NCBI GenBank assembly: GCA_009746045.1
Contig: RPFO01001933.1
Location: forward strand, 2,501 to 66,500
DNA: 64,000 bases
Origin: Mesostigma viride
Taxonomy: Eukaryota > Streptophyta > Mesostigmatophyceae > Mesostigmatales > Mesostigmataceae
Reading direction: 5' to 3'
The first letter of the stretch is position 1. Each line of letters starts with the position of its first letter. This document shows, one piece after another, positions 11,343 to 22,383 of this stretch. The notes below the pieces were generated by a model that saw only the letters and a program-made list of their open reading frames with translations, did no database searches and was not told the DNA's origin. Both the position numbers and the translations under genes were made by a program.

Positions 11343-14300
11343 AAATCAAGCAAGAAAAGGACAAGGACAAGGACAAGGACAAGGACAAGGACAAGGACAA
11401 GGACAAGGACAAGGACAAGGACAAGGACGAGGACAAGGACAAGGACAAGGACAAGGACGAGGACAAGGACAAGGACAAGGGCAAGGACAAGGACAAGGAC
11501 AAGGACAAGGACAAGGACAAGGACAAGGACAAGGACAAGGACAAGGACAAGGACAAGGACAAGGACAAGGACAAGGACAAGGACAAGGACAAGGACAAGG
11601 ACAAGGACAAGGACAAGGACAAGGACAAGGACAAGGACAAGGACAAGGACAAGGCAAGGACAAGGACAAGGACAAGGACAAGGACAAGGACAAGGACAAG
11701 GACAAGGACAAGGACAAGGACAAGGACAAGGACAAGGACAAGGACGAGGACGAGGACAAGGACAAGGACAAGGACAAGGACAAGGACGAGGACGAGGACG
11801 AGGACAAGCACAAGGACAAGGACAAGGACAAGGACAAGGACAAGGACAAGGACAAGGACAAGGACAAGGACAAGGACAAGGACAAGGACAAGGACAAGGA
11901 CAAGGACAAGGACAAGGACAAGGACAAGGACAAGGACAAGGACAAGGACAAGGACAAGGACAAGGACAAGGACAAGGACAAGGACAAGGACAAGGACAAG
12001 GACAAGGACAAGGACAAGGACAAGGACAAGGACAAGGACAAGGACAAGGACAAGGACAAGGACAAGGACAAGGACAAGGACAAGGACAAGGACAAGGACA
12101 AGGACAAGGACAAGGACAAGGACAAGGACAAGGACAAGGACAAGGACAAGGACAAGGACAAGGACAAGGACAAGGACAAGGACAAGGACAAGGACAAGGA
12201 CAAGGACAAGGACAAGGACAAGGACAAGGACAAGGACAAGGACAAGGACAAGGACAAGGACAAGGACAAGGACAAGGACAAGGACAAGGACAAGGACAAG
12301 GACAAGGACAAGGACAAGGACAAGGACAAGGACAAGGACAAGGACAAGGACAAGGACAAGGACAAGGACAAGGACAAGGACAAGGACAAGGACAAGGACA
12401 AGGACAAGGACAAGGACAAGGACAAGGACAAGGACAAGGACAAGGACAAGGACAAGGACAAGGACAAGGACAAGGACAAGGACAAGGACAAGGACAAGGA
12501 CAAGGACAAGGACAAGGACAAGGACAAGGACAAGGACAAGGACAAGGACAAGGACAAGGACAAGGACAAGGACAAGGACAAGGACAAGGACAAGGACAAG
12601 GACAAGGACAAGGACAAGGACAAGGACAAGGACAAGGACAAGGACAAGGACAAGGACAAGGACAAGGCTGGACAAGGACAAGGACAAGGACAAGGACAAG
12701 GACAAGGACAAGGACAAGGACAAGGACAAGGACAAGGACAAGGACAAGGACAAGGACAAGGACAAGGACAAGGACAAGGACAAGGACAAGGACAAGGACA
12801 AGGACAAGGACAAGGACAAGGACAAGGACAAGGACAAGGACAAGGACAAGGACAAGGACAAGGACAAGGACAAGGACAAGGACAAGGACAAGGACAAGGA
12901 CAAGGACAAGGACAAGGACAAGGACAAGGACAAGGACAAGGACAAGGACAAGGACAAGGACAAGGACAAGGACAAGGACAAGGACAAGGACAAGGACAAG
13001 GACAAGGACAAGGACAAGGACAAGGACAAGGACAAGGACAAGGACAAGGACAAGGACAAGGACAAGGACAAGGACAAGGACAAGGACAAGGACAAGGACA
13101 AGGACAAGGACAAGGACAAGGACAAGGACAAGGACAAGGACAAGGACAAGGACAAGGACAAGGACAAGGACAAGGACAAGGACAAGGACAAGGACAAGGA
13201 CAAGGACAAGGACAAGGACAAGGCTGGACAAGGACAAGGACAAGGACAAGGACAAGGACAAGGACAAGGACAAGGACAAGGACAAGGACAAGGACAAGGA
13301 CAAGGACAAGGACAAGGACAAGGACAAGGACAAGGACAAGGACAAGGACAAGGACAAGGACAAGGACAAGGACAAGGACAAGGACAAGGACAAGGACAAG
13401 GACAAGGACAAGGACAAGGACAAGGACAAGGACAAGGACAAGGACAAGGACAAGGACAAGGACAAGGACAAGGACAAGGACAAGGACAAGGACAAGGACA
13501 AGGACAAGGACAAGGACAAGGACAAGGACAAGGACAAGGACAAGGACAAGGACAAGGACAAGGACAAGGACAAGGACAAGGACAAGGACAAGGACAAGGA
13601 CAAGGACAAGGACAAGGACAAGGACAAGGACAAGGACAAGGACAAGGACAAGGACAAGGACAAGGACAAGTGCTGGACAAGGACAAGGACAAGGACAAGG
13701 ACAAGGACAAGGACAAGGACAAGGACAAGGACAAGGACAAGGACAAGGACAAGGACAAGGACAAGGACAAGGACAAGGACAAGGACAAGGACAAGGACAA
13801 GGACAAGGACAAGGACAAGGACAAGGACAAGGACAAGGACAAGGACAAGGACAAGGACAAGGACAAGGACAAGGACAAGGACAAGGACAAGGACAAGGAC
13901 AAGGACAAGGACAAGGACAAGGACAAGGACAAGGACAAGGACAAGGACAAGGACAAGGACAAGGACAGGACGAGGACGAGGACAAGGACAAGGACAAGGA
14001 CAAGGACAAGGACAAGGACAAGGACAAGGACAAGGACAAGGACAAGGACAAGGACAAGGACAAGGACAAGGACAAGGACAAGGACAAGGACAAGGACAAG
14101 GACAAGGACAAGGACAAGGACAAGGACAAGGACAAGGACAAGGACAAGGACAAGGACAAGGGCTGGACAAGGACAAGGACAAGGACAAGGGCTGGACAAG
14201 GACAAGGACAAGGACAAGGACAAGGACAAGGACAAGGACAAGGACAAGGACAAGGACAAGGACAAGGACAAGGACAAGGACAAGGACAAGGACAAGGACA

Positions 14301-15088
14301 AGGACAAGGACAAGGACAAGGACAAGGACAAGGACAAGGACAAGGACAAGGACAAGGACAAGGACAAGGACAAGGACAAGGACAAGGACAAGGACAAGGA
14401 CAAGGACAAGGACAAGGACAAGGACAAGGACAAGGACAAGGACAAGGACAAGGACAAGGACAAGGACAAGGACAAGGACAAGGACAAGGACAAGGACAAG
14501 GACAAGGACAAGGACAAGGACAAGGACAAGGACAAGGACAAGGACAAGGACAAGGACAAGGACAAGGACAAGGACAAGGACAAGGACAAGGACAAGGACA
14601 AGGACAAGGACAAGGACAAGGACAAGGACAAGGCTGGACAAGGACAAGGACAAGGACAAGGACAAGGACAAGGACAAGGACAAGGACAAGGACAAGGACA
14701 AGGACAAGGACAAGGACAAGGACAAGGACAAGGACAAGGACAAGGACAAGGACAAGGACAAGGACAAGGACAAGGACAAGGACAAGGACAAGGACAAGGA
14801 CAAGGACAAGGACAAGGACAAGGACAAGGACAAGGACAAGGACAAGGACAAGGACAAGGACAAGGACAAGGACAAGGACAAGGACAAGGACAAGGACAAG
14901 GACAAGGACAAGGACAAGGACAAGGACAAGGACAAGGACAAGGACAAGGACAAGGACAAGGACAAGGACAAGGACAAGGACAAGGACAAGGACAAGGACA
15001 AGGACAAGGACAAGGACAAGGACAAGGACAAGGACAAGGACAAGGACAAGGACAAGGACAAGGACAAGGACAAGGACAAGGACAAGGA
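11343..15088. repeat. 3.7-kb GGACAA hexamer array
   Basis: About 620 copies of GGACAA. Rare variants are GGACGA near 11429-11800 and 13970, a GGGCAA, a GCACAA, and GGCTGGACAA interruptions near 12665, 13222, 13672, 14160, 14190 and 14633. The interruptions shift the phase. All six frames therefore contain very long open stretches (Gly-Gln, Asp-Lys, Thr-Arg; Leu-Ser, Pro-Cys, Val-Leu) that I do not treat as genes. Both edges carry the linker GCGCAAGAAAATCA of the palindrome array. Confidence 0.98.
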
Positions 15089-15938
15089 TGGCGCAAGAAA
15101 ATCACATCCTTGTGCGTAACACCTACCCGGACAGCTGGCAGTGTGTGGTGGGTTGCTTTTCCAGTTGCTGCCGTCGCGGCATCGGAACCCGATGACCCAG
15201 AAGCCGCCGATTTCCTCCGCTCCTTCGCCGCCTTTGCTGCATGAGCGCCGCGCGCCTGTTGCCCCGACGATGGTGCGGGGGAGGGGCATTTGCTGTGCTG
15301 CCGCTGCAGCTTCCGACGGCGCGGAAGGGCCGGCGGCGGGAGGGGGCAACACCGGTGGCGGCGGAGAGCCCGGCGGCGGGGGCGCCGGCGGAGGGGAACG
15401 CGGGTGGTTGTGCGTACAAGCACGCTGTGACACGCAGACGACAAAGAAGAAATCCGCCGAATATGTTAGCAAGCGGTGCGGTGCAGCACACACACCTGAC
15501 AAAGCTAATAGGTCAACCCTTAAAACCGTGTCCAACTGCCCGCTATAAAAACCGGGCAATGGTCACTTTCCATGATAATGTCCACAAACCAACCTAATAG
15601 TTAGTTATGGTCCATTATAGGACACAAGCACACACATATATTCACCACCTTGGGGGTCATGTCATTGGTCATATTGCAATGTCCTATGGGTGCCAAATAT
15701 AGCACCCCCTGACAGAAAGGAAGCTAGTAAAGGGCTCATGAACACCAAGGTTGCATGTGGAGGAGCAGGGACCCAGCTGCAAGCTCTAACAATAAATGCC
15801 CACTACAAATAGCGGACAGTTTGGTTTGTGACACCTGCTAGCATTACAAAGCTCAATTCTCATCCCGTAGCAACAAAAATGTAATGTCCGCTGTAAATAT
15901 CACTCAAAACGGCTAAAGGGTTAAAACGAAGTTGTAGT
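15089..15938. other. GC-rich then mixed intergenic DNA
   Basis: 15089-15410 is GC-rich with a Pro/Ala-rich open frame on the minus strand (ending in the hexamer) and shadow frames on plus. A gene here is possible but unsupported: there is no recognisable domain. A TATAAAAA lies on the plus strand near 15544. 15600-15938 shows nothing I can assign. Confidence 0.4.
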
Positions 15939-17730
15939 TCTATTCCCACTATTACCAATCCACCAACATTTGATTAAAACAATAAGTGGGCAATTACAGA
16001 ACCCATGAGTGAGCCTGCCACGCTGCACCCATTTCATGATTGATTGTAGTTCTCGTTACCCTAGAAACAAACACAAGAAGAGGGAGGGAGGGCGGGACAA
16101 GAAAAAGAGACCTAGAACATCGTGCAAATGGCACTTTAGGGCGGCGTAGCCCGGGCTCGCCTCATGAGCCGTCAGCAACAGTAACTTAATTGCTACTTAA
16201 CTTAACGAACTAGAAATGGCCATACAAAACTGGCCAACTAATTCTAACTCATGGAACCGGTCCAGCCCAAGGCCCACCGTCCCGTAGTACCACTCACATA
16301 GCGGCGTTCATTCTCATCTGTTATAAAGAAACTACGTTCAGAGAACACCGATTCTATTCCCACTATTACCAATCCACCAACATTTGATTAAAACAATAAG
16401 TGGGCAATTACAGAACCCATGAGTGAGCCTGCCACGCTGCACCCATTTCATGATTGATTGTAGTTCTCGTTACCCAACCCCCTTTCCTGGTGCTTTATCT
16501 CCAAAGCTCCGCCAACCACTTTCGCTCAGTGGCTCCCGAGGCTGCCCTGCCGCAACGGTCACGACCATTACAATCGCCGGCGGCTGTAGCGAGCCTCATG
16601 CACGATAACCCTTTGCAGGGCCCCCCCCAGCCTTCCACCCTCGGCCAGTAAAAGAGGGTGTTGAATGTGCACGCAAAGACAAGGAAGAAGACGCCTCGTT
16701 TAACGATCACGGACCTCCCTCAAAGGCCAGTGCCGCCCTAACGAGACGACAACTTGTAGGACGTCACCCGATGCCACCATATCTCGATTACTGTCAACGT
16801 TGTCACCTGGGGGAGTAACTTTCCATATTTCAGGTTTTAGTTGATGAGCAGGCTCTCATCACACACCCCAGCGGCCGATAAAGCGCAAGCGCAACTGGGC
16901 CGGCCAAAATATTTGGTCCTGCCCGGCCCAGGTCCGTCTGTTAAACTGGCCCCTTAAGTCTCGGTCTGAATCGAAATATTGCATAATTCCGGAATTCGTC
17001 CCACCACATTCCCGAGACCTCACGCACCCATAAGAGCGGATGCTGGTAAATATTTTTCTACTTACGCGAGGGCCGACAGACTTGTCGTCCATCACAATGC
17101 CCACTAAAAGTAACCCGACCACCCTTCCTTCGGCAGTCAGCAGTCAGGAACTGCAACCCTGCTGCGACACTCCGCAGCAAAGCGGTAGGCACTGCAGCGT
17201 GGCACGGAAATCTTACTCATGGCTTCAGAGTTCCGTACAGGTGCCACGCGCAGGCAAACGCGAAGTATTTTATAGTCTCTCGTCGGCCAAGAACCCAGCT
17301 GCGGGGAGAAAACCGACGAGGGTAATCAATTTCTTTTTCACAGTCACGTGACTGTTCAAGCTATGTCAGTCACGCGCCATCTCTAATCGGCCACCGCCAG
17401 CCAAAAGGCTGACGCGATTAGGGCAGCATTAAATTTCTTGTAATCCGCCATACCCATACCCCATACATCCGATTACAAGAAAAAGAGACCTAGAACATCG
17501 TGCAAATGGCACTTTAGGGCGGCGTAGCCCGGGCTCGCCTCATGAGCCGTCAGCAACAGTAACTTAATTGCTACTTAACTTAACGAACTAGAAATGGCCA
17601 TACAAAACTGGCCAACTAATTCTAACTCATGGAACCGGTCCAGCCCAAGGCCCACCGTCCCGTAGTACCACTCACATAGCGGCGTTCATTCTCATCTGTT
17701 ATAAAGAAACTACGTTCAGAGAACACCGAT
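15939..17730 (-). mobile_element. Split-direct-repeat (DIRS/PAT-like) non-autonomous retroelement, copy 2
   Basis: On the minus strand the order is A1 (17730-17475, 256 bp), internal (17474-16476, ~1 kb), B1 (16475-16353, 123 bp), A2 (16352-16097), a 35-bp pyrimidine-rich spacer (16096-16062), then B2 (16061-15939). A1 and A2, and B1 and B2, are near identical. A begins ATCGGTGTTCTCTGAACG; B ends GTGGGAATAGA. A1-internal-B1-A2-B2 is the split direct repeat order described for PAT/Kangaroo-type DIRS elements, where B1A2 equals the joined ends of a circular intermediate. No reverse transcriptase or tyrosine recombinase is encoded; the longest internal frame is 87 codons. The flanks (ACTACAAC and TGTTGCGGC-like sequence) show no target duplication. 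Confidence 0.75.
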
Positions 17731-17869
17731 TGTTTTGCGGCATCAAGTTTCAAAGTACGTACTGGGATACCCTTCGCCAGCCTGCTTGGCATCCAGGATA
17801 AGATCTTGGAACCAGTAAGGGGGCTTCGCTTGCTGCGGCAGATGGTGCAATCCATTGTGATCTGCGCGC

Positions 17870-18290
17870 AAAACATACACAAACAACCAAACCCTCATAG
17901 GTTGAGCAATCCACAAAATCATGCCATTACTGTAACAACATGGGCAAAGCATACACAAACGAACAACCATCATAGATTGAGCTAACAATCCAGAAAATCA
18001 TGCCATTACTGTAACAACATGGGCAAAGCATACACAAACGAACAACCATCATAGATTGAGCTAGCAATCCACAACATTATGCCATTACTGTAACAACATG
18101 GGCAAAGCATACACAAACGAACAACCATCATAGATTGAGCTAGCAATCCACAACATCATGCCATTACTGTAACAACATGGGCAAAGCATACACAAACGAA
18201 CAACCATCATAGATAGAGCAATCCACAACATCATGCCATTAATGTAATAACATGGGCAAAACATACACAAACAAATAGCCATGATAGGGC
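17870..18290. repeat. ~78-bp tandem repeat
   Basis: Five to six copies of a ~78-bp unit recognised by CATGCCATTACTGTAACAAC, ATGGGCAAAGCATACACAAA and CGAACAACCATCATAGATTG. Copies degrade toward both ends. A repeated minus frame yields short Cys/Met-rich peptides, with no coding claim. Confidence 0.9.
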
Positions 18291-18449
18291 ATTAAGAGAA
18301 TAGCCATGATTGGGGCAATAAGAGAATTTTTTTGTTCAATTCAATGATCACAATTTATGCACACAGTCGATGCATTCATAAATGAGGCAGGTTCTTCCGA
18401 AAATTGGCTCCGTCGTAGAGTGTCAACGGCCAACTTGCAAACACGCACG

Positions 18450-18873
18450 TTACATGATATACATCCTAGTCATTATGGTCCTATACAAACGCCAGAAGGG
18501 CCGAATACCGGTTTAATTGGATCTTTAGCTACGCATAGTAAAGTAAATGAATATGTTTTCTTGTCCTTTTTATACATTACAAAAAAATCAAGTAATTAAA
18601 AGTGAAATACCTATTTTTATACCTCCACATCAACAAGATCAATTTAAATTCGCCCCAGAATATTTATTACTTTCTTGTTACTCTAGTGTTGAAAATAATT
18701 ATGTTCATGTGCGATATAAACCAGAATTTAGTAGTAAAGCAGAAGAAGTCGATTATTTGGGGATTTCTCCAACGCAAGCTTCAATAGCTACTTCATTTAT
18801 TCCCTTGGTGGAACATGATGATGCAATCCGAGCATTAATGGGTTGTAATATGCAAAGACAAGCAGTTCCATGA
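18450..18873 (+). pseudogene. rpoB: Plastid rpoB fragment in nuclear DNA
   Basis: AT-rich sequence whose translation carries hallmarks of the bacterial/plastid RNA polymerase beta subunit: [23 protein letters not shown] and VNEY, then [20 protein letters not shown] and NMQRQAVP. The fragment covers only a short central piece of a protein that is normally over 1,000 residues. The four residues usually following HPSHYG are missing (PIQTPEGP follows directly). A frame change occurs near 18550-18600, between VNEYVF and the PFY-like segment. The fragment stops at TGA right after AVP. It therefore looks like a nuclear plastid insertion (NUPT) in decay. The flanks are repeat and ordinary nuclear-type DNA, so an intact plastid contig is unlikely. 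Confidence 0.85.
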
Positions 18874-19109
18874 CACCAAGGTTGAGACTTACATGCATGG
18901 GACAAGAAAAACCTCGTTGCAAGGGTTGAAACAATAACGAAATTGTATGACCACAGACACATAAAATGGAAGGCTTGCTCAGTATTATTATTTACCCATC
19001 AATCAATTTTAAAGGCAAGGAAATGTTGAAATACGGACGACCGTCCCAAGTTCGCCAGCATTAACAAAAGCATTTCTGTGACAAGAACAGTGGGCGACCA
19101 TTCCCATTA

Positions 19110-19891
19110 TTATCTTTTCCTCTTTTGTTTCTTCCCCTTCCCGGACTCGCATGCATAAGCGACGTCCGCCATCCCCAAACGATGCAAAATTTTGTTGGAG
19201 CTCTGCATCTTCTCCAACAGTTCTTGATCCGATTCCTCCTTTGCACGACGCGCTTCCTCTGCCTTCGCCTTTGCGGCCTCCACATCTGCATCTATATCCG
19301 CCTTCACCACCATCCTGATCAAACGGTCCCGCTCCTCAGGCCTCTCGGCAGTCCCACCGGCTCTGCGGCAAGAAGAGCCTCCAAAATATCCTTGTGCAGT
19401 CTTTGTGCTTCCACAAATCCATTATTCGTCATCAAGGTGTACGCGCATTCACGCGCCACACCCTGCAAGGAATCCCCCATGGTAACGTTAAGCCCATGAG
19501 CAAACCCGTACGCGCTGTCCCCCTCTGCCAAAATCTCGAGTCCCTGCCTGTCGAGGCGCACCAGCTCAACTTTCCGTTCCCCAGTGTGCGTTGCCGTGAA
19601 GTGGAGGACCGAGCGTGTCATTCCGGTCTTCCCCATCAACATCTGCAAACTTGCTACGTATGCGATCCCACGAGCGCACACGTCCTCCAACTTCTCGGCA
19701 AAAGGTAGATGTGTCTTGCAATACACATCCAATCCCTCCAGTGGTCTATCACATCTAAGAAATCCACACCCCCCGTATGGATCCTTGGCATGTTGGTACT
19801 CGAGGTCGTGCGCTTGTAGGAACTTGTAATGTTCCGCGCACAGTCCCTCGACCCTTACGGGCTCCGTACAGATTTTGCATTTCGTTGCCAT
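19110..19891 (-). CDS. Cys/His-motif protein with coiled-coil tail (frame break)
   Basis: ATG at 19891 (MATKCKICTEP). The N-terminus holds two Cys-Cys-Cys-His clusters: C-x2-C-x9-C-x2-H at residues ~5-20 and C-x4-C-x10-C-x2-H at ~40-60, a likely zinc-binding module. The frame then stays open for about 190 residues to a TGA at 19319. The overlapping frame ending at 19110 encodes a charged helical tail (EERDRLIRM, ADIDADVEAAKAKAEEARRA, then KGKKQKRKR), which looks like a real coiled coil with a nuclear-localisation-like end. The switch needed near 19330-19400 is in the -1 direction, as at most G-run breaks in this window, but there is no long G run here. It could be a sequencing indel, a small intron, or two separate genes. 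Related motifs occur in the three genes upstream. Confidence 0.5.
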
Positions 19892-20117
19892 CTGCGCAAT
19901 TGCCATGAGTCCCATACAGCAGCCATTGTATAACAGGGGCAATGAGCACCGTCAGAACCCCCTCTGGCGTCTTTCTCACACAATTCTCAATCTAGTCTTT
20001 TTGTGCAATAATTGTTGGTTCAAAGAAGGTCCGTTCAAAGAAGTTTTATGAGACAAAATAAATTAGTTTCAATTACACGCATCAGATTAATCAAATCATA
20101 TTTTCTCCCTCTCTTTC

Positions 20118-20690
20118 TTACTGAGCAATTCTGTCCATCCTGCCCCTCTTTGCCGGCTTCTCATCAATCTCCTCATCAAAATCACACACACGTCTAATCT
20201 GCTGTCTAATCTGCTCTACCAACCCCCCCTTGCGCATCAGGTCTTTCACCTCCCCCTTCAAGAGCGCTGTCACGAGTCGCGCGCACTCATACGCGGACTC
20301 CGTGGCCAGGTCCCTTCCCATATCATGCCACACTTTGGCCGTTGGACAGTCGGGATGGTCTCCCATGTAAGCCCACACATGCCTTGGCGGCTTGTCCTCT
20401 CCGCCTATCCCCTCTCCAGGTCGCATCTGTCCCACCTCCTCTATCACCCACTCTGCATCACGCAGCATGAATCGAGGCTTCTTGTCAACATAGTACAAGA
20501 CCAAAACCATGTTGTTGGGCCAAGGCTTCCACTTTTTCGTCACGATGTGACGGTCAATCGTCATCAGCCCGCTCTCGATTTCGGCAAACAACGCCCCCCA
20601 TACGTCAGAATGCTTGGGACAGAACCACTCGCTGTCCGTCGGCATTCCTTCCCATTGACAATCCGGATGTTCGCATCGAATGGGGTCCAT
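20118..20690 (-). CDS. Small Cys/His-motif protein, 190 aa
   Basis: ATG at 20690 (MDPIRCEHPDCQWEG) to TAA at 20118. Residues 5-25 form C-x4-C-x12-C-x2-H, the same arrangement as in the neighbouring genes. The remainder is a mixed alpha/beta-looking domain with LVLYYVDKKPRFMLRD and ends in a Lys/Arg tail (KPAKRGRMDR). I do not recognise a family beyond the presumed zinc cluster. The ATG is preferred to upstream non-ATG codons because it places the palindrome at 20744-20757 in the 5' flank, 53 nt away. It is co-oriented with its neighbours, with about 200 bp on either side. Confidence 0.6.
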   Translation of the reverse strand: MDPIRCEHPDCQWEGMPTDSEWFCPKHSDVWGALFAEIESGLMTIDRHIVTKKWKPWPNNMVLVLYYVDKKPRFMLRDAEWVIEEVGQMRPGEGIGGEDKPPRHVWAYMGDHPDCPTAKVWHDMGRDLATESAYECARLVTALLKGEVKDLMRKGGLVEQIRQQIRRVCDFDEEIDEKPAKRGRMDRIAQ

Positions 20691-20743
20691 CTGTGCACAT
20701 CGATATTTTTTACACCACCCGCAAACGCACGCATTCAGCAGGG

Positions 20744-20757
20744 TCAACGGCCGTTGG
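20744..20757. promoter_or_regulatory. Palindrome upstream of ATG 20690
   Basis: TCAACGGCCGTTGG, one end base changed, 53 nt from the start codon. A second copy, CCAACGGCCGTTGG, lies about 22 bp further upstream near 20779-20792. Confidence 0.5.
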
Positions 20758-20884
20758 CCCTGTTAAATTCCACACATCCCAACGGCCGTTGGCCTTAGAC
20801 GCACAAAACTTGACACCATCAGGCGATTTTTTCCAAATGATTCTTCTTTATTAAATAAATTTACATTCATCCTAAAATCACATT

Positions 20885-21229
20885 CTAGTCAACATCCTCC
20901 CCATCTTTAGTGGGTTGCATTCGACCCCAATTGTCGTTCATAAAACTGACCAAAACATGAGCCGGAGTCCCCACATCCTCCTCACGCCTCAATTTACGCA
21001 ATACACCTTTAGCAATTCCACCATACCCATCAACCTCCGACATCATCATGCCCACGCCATCAAGACGTTCAGCGTGCAATTGCCCGTCCTCTTCGAGAAC
21101 CAGATCGGGCAGGTCTTCCAGTTCGGCCTCCACAATCTCTATCAGGTTTTCCTTTGTAGTCTCCCCCCCTTCCTTTCCTTCTTTTCCGCACTCCATCCTA
21201 CACCCTGCCCCTGCACAACCGACGTCCAT
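20885..21229 (-). CDS. Small acidic protein, 114 aa
   Basis: ATG at 21229 to TAG at 20885. The N-terminus MDVGCAGAGCRMEC begins like the neighbouring zinc modules (C-x4-C) but lacks the final C-x2-H, so the motif is degenerate or truncated. The rest is acidic and helical (IEIVEAELEDLPDLVLEEDG), ending GEDVD. The palindrome sits 44 nt upstream. It could be a shortened paralogue of the adjacent Cys/His genes; that is inference from position and the partial motif. Confidence 0.5.
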   Translation of the reverse strand: MDVGCAGAGCRMECGKEGKEGGETTKENLIEIVEAELEDLPDLVLEEDGQLHAERLDGVGMMMSEVDGYGGIAKGVLRKLRREEDVGTPAHVLVSFMNDNWGRMQPTKDGEDVD

Positions 21230-21273
21230 GGCAAGTTAAGAAACGGACTCAGCTCACAGGACATTTTGCAAGT

Positions 21274-21287
21274 CCAACGGCCGTTGG
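21274..21287. promoter_or_regulatory. Palindrome upstream of ATG 21229
   Basis: CCAACGGCCGTTGG, 44 nt from the start codon and 14 bp beyond the stop (21301) of the gene upstream. It is the only evident motif in a 71-bp intergenic gap. Confidence 0.5.
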
Positions 21288-21300
21288 CGACCAAAAACAC

Positions 21301-22082
21301 CTAGTCGCATGCATTCCTTGCTCTCTCCACCAAAGCAGAGGCCAGGACGACCCTTTCCACGACCTTTTCAATTTCCTCCCCCTCAGCATCAGCAACAACG
21401 GTCATGGCAAATCGGGCTTGGCGCTTAACCCCCGATGCCAGAACGGCAGCCATCTCCACACGAGTTTTTGAGACTTCAACAGGTACAGGCAATTCGCCGA
21501 CCGCAAAAGTAAGCCTTGCGAGGTGCGGGACCCACCAATCACCTTCCAAAAATCCGCAACCCCATCCAATCATGAAATACAACAACAGGTCTGCGCCCAT
21601 GGCGCCTGCGATATCCAAGTCGTCATGCGAAACAATCGCATGCACGTCATCCTCCGAGCACAGCATCCATGTAAAAACGGCGTCCCCGAAACCTTGGCAG
21701 TAGGCATACGAGTCAAAGTCAGGGTGATTCAACATCCATTCCCGCGACCTGACCGCCATTCTTTCCAGACTTCCAGCACTGTCCACCTCAAAACTCAGGA
21801 CAAGAGGTCCTTCACCAGCACTGGACTCGCCATGCACAAACAACAAGCCTCCTTTGATCACCTCTTGCATCTCCCCTGACAACTTGGCGTGTCCATCACA
21901 AAAAGGCATGCAATCCGTCCCGAATGGAAGCTGGCAATCCCGGGCGATACACCCCCCTTTTTTGCAAACAAATCCTTCACCCTCCCTGCCATTCCCGTTC
22001 GCACGCTGACATGACGCACGCACAAGTCATCCCCTCCTGCTCTCGCTTCCTGGCACCACGCAACCGTGCATTTGACCGCCAT
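21301..22082 (-). CDS. Cys/His-motif protein, ~260 aa, one G-run frame break
   Basis: ATG at 22082 (MAVKCTVAWCQ). Residues 5-22 form C-x4-C-x10-C-x2-H. After the coding-strand A6G6 run (21952-21963) the frame shifts. The following frame carries a second cluster, C-x4-C-x11-C-x2-H (CIARDCQ ... CDGH), then a long folded-looking domain, and stops at TAG 21301. The two clusters flank the run and match the two-cluster design of the 19110-19891 gene, so a single protein is the better reading. The G run would need one more G (or two fewer). The central part has Trp/Gly-rich segments (GWGCGFLEGDWW). Function is unknown. The palindrome is 39 nt upstream of the ATG. Confidence 0.6.
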
Positions 22083-22121
22083 CTGCGACCACCAACACCG
22101 TTTGATACACATTTCTCACCG

Positions 22122-22135
22122 TCAACGGCCGTTGG
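22122..22135. promoter_or_regulatory. Palindrome upstream of ATG 22082
   Basis: TCAACGGCCGTTGG, 39 nt from the start codon, within TTTCTCACCGTCAACGG context that is repeated at the next gene (23042). Confidence 0.55.
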
Positions 22136-22264
22136 CTTGAAACAACAAGAATGATTTATTACTCGCACGAAAATCACACCATTTTCCAGCCTCCAACGGC
22201 CGTTGGCGCACGAAAAATGCACGAAAAAAATTTTTATTATGCATTTATTGATTACATCCATAGT

Positions 22265-22274
22265 GCCACGTGGC
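22265..22274. promoter_or_regulatory. G-box-like palindrome GCCACGTGGC
   Basis: Perfect 10-bp palindrome with the CACGTG core recognised by plant-type bZIP and bHLH factors. It recurs at 23181-23190 at the equivalent place in the duplicated intergenic region. Function is not demonstrated. Confidence 0.4.
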
Positions 22275-22383
22275 GAATCACACCCAACTTTCCAGCTGCC
22301 AACGGCCGTTGGCGCAAAGAAAATCAAACCCTAATTTGCAGGTTCCAACGGCCGTTGGCGCAAAGAAAATCACACCCAACACT

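Noticed and set aside
11320-15195. 1,291-codon plus frame and 1,400-codon minus frames
   Set aside because: Pure GGACAA hexamer; all frames are open because the unit lacks stops. Interruptions shift phase freely, with no sign of frame constraint.
15123-15559. Pro/Ala-rich protein gene on either strand
   Set aside because: GC-rich composition opens several overlapping frames on both strands; no domain or splice signal favours one.
16859-17122. 87-codon frame inside the retroelement as an element gene
   Set aside because: Short, without a domain; the equivalent frame in copy 3 is truncated.
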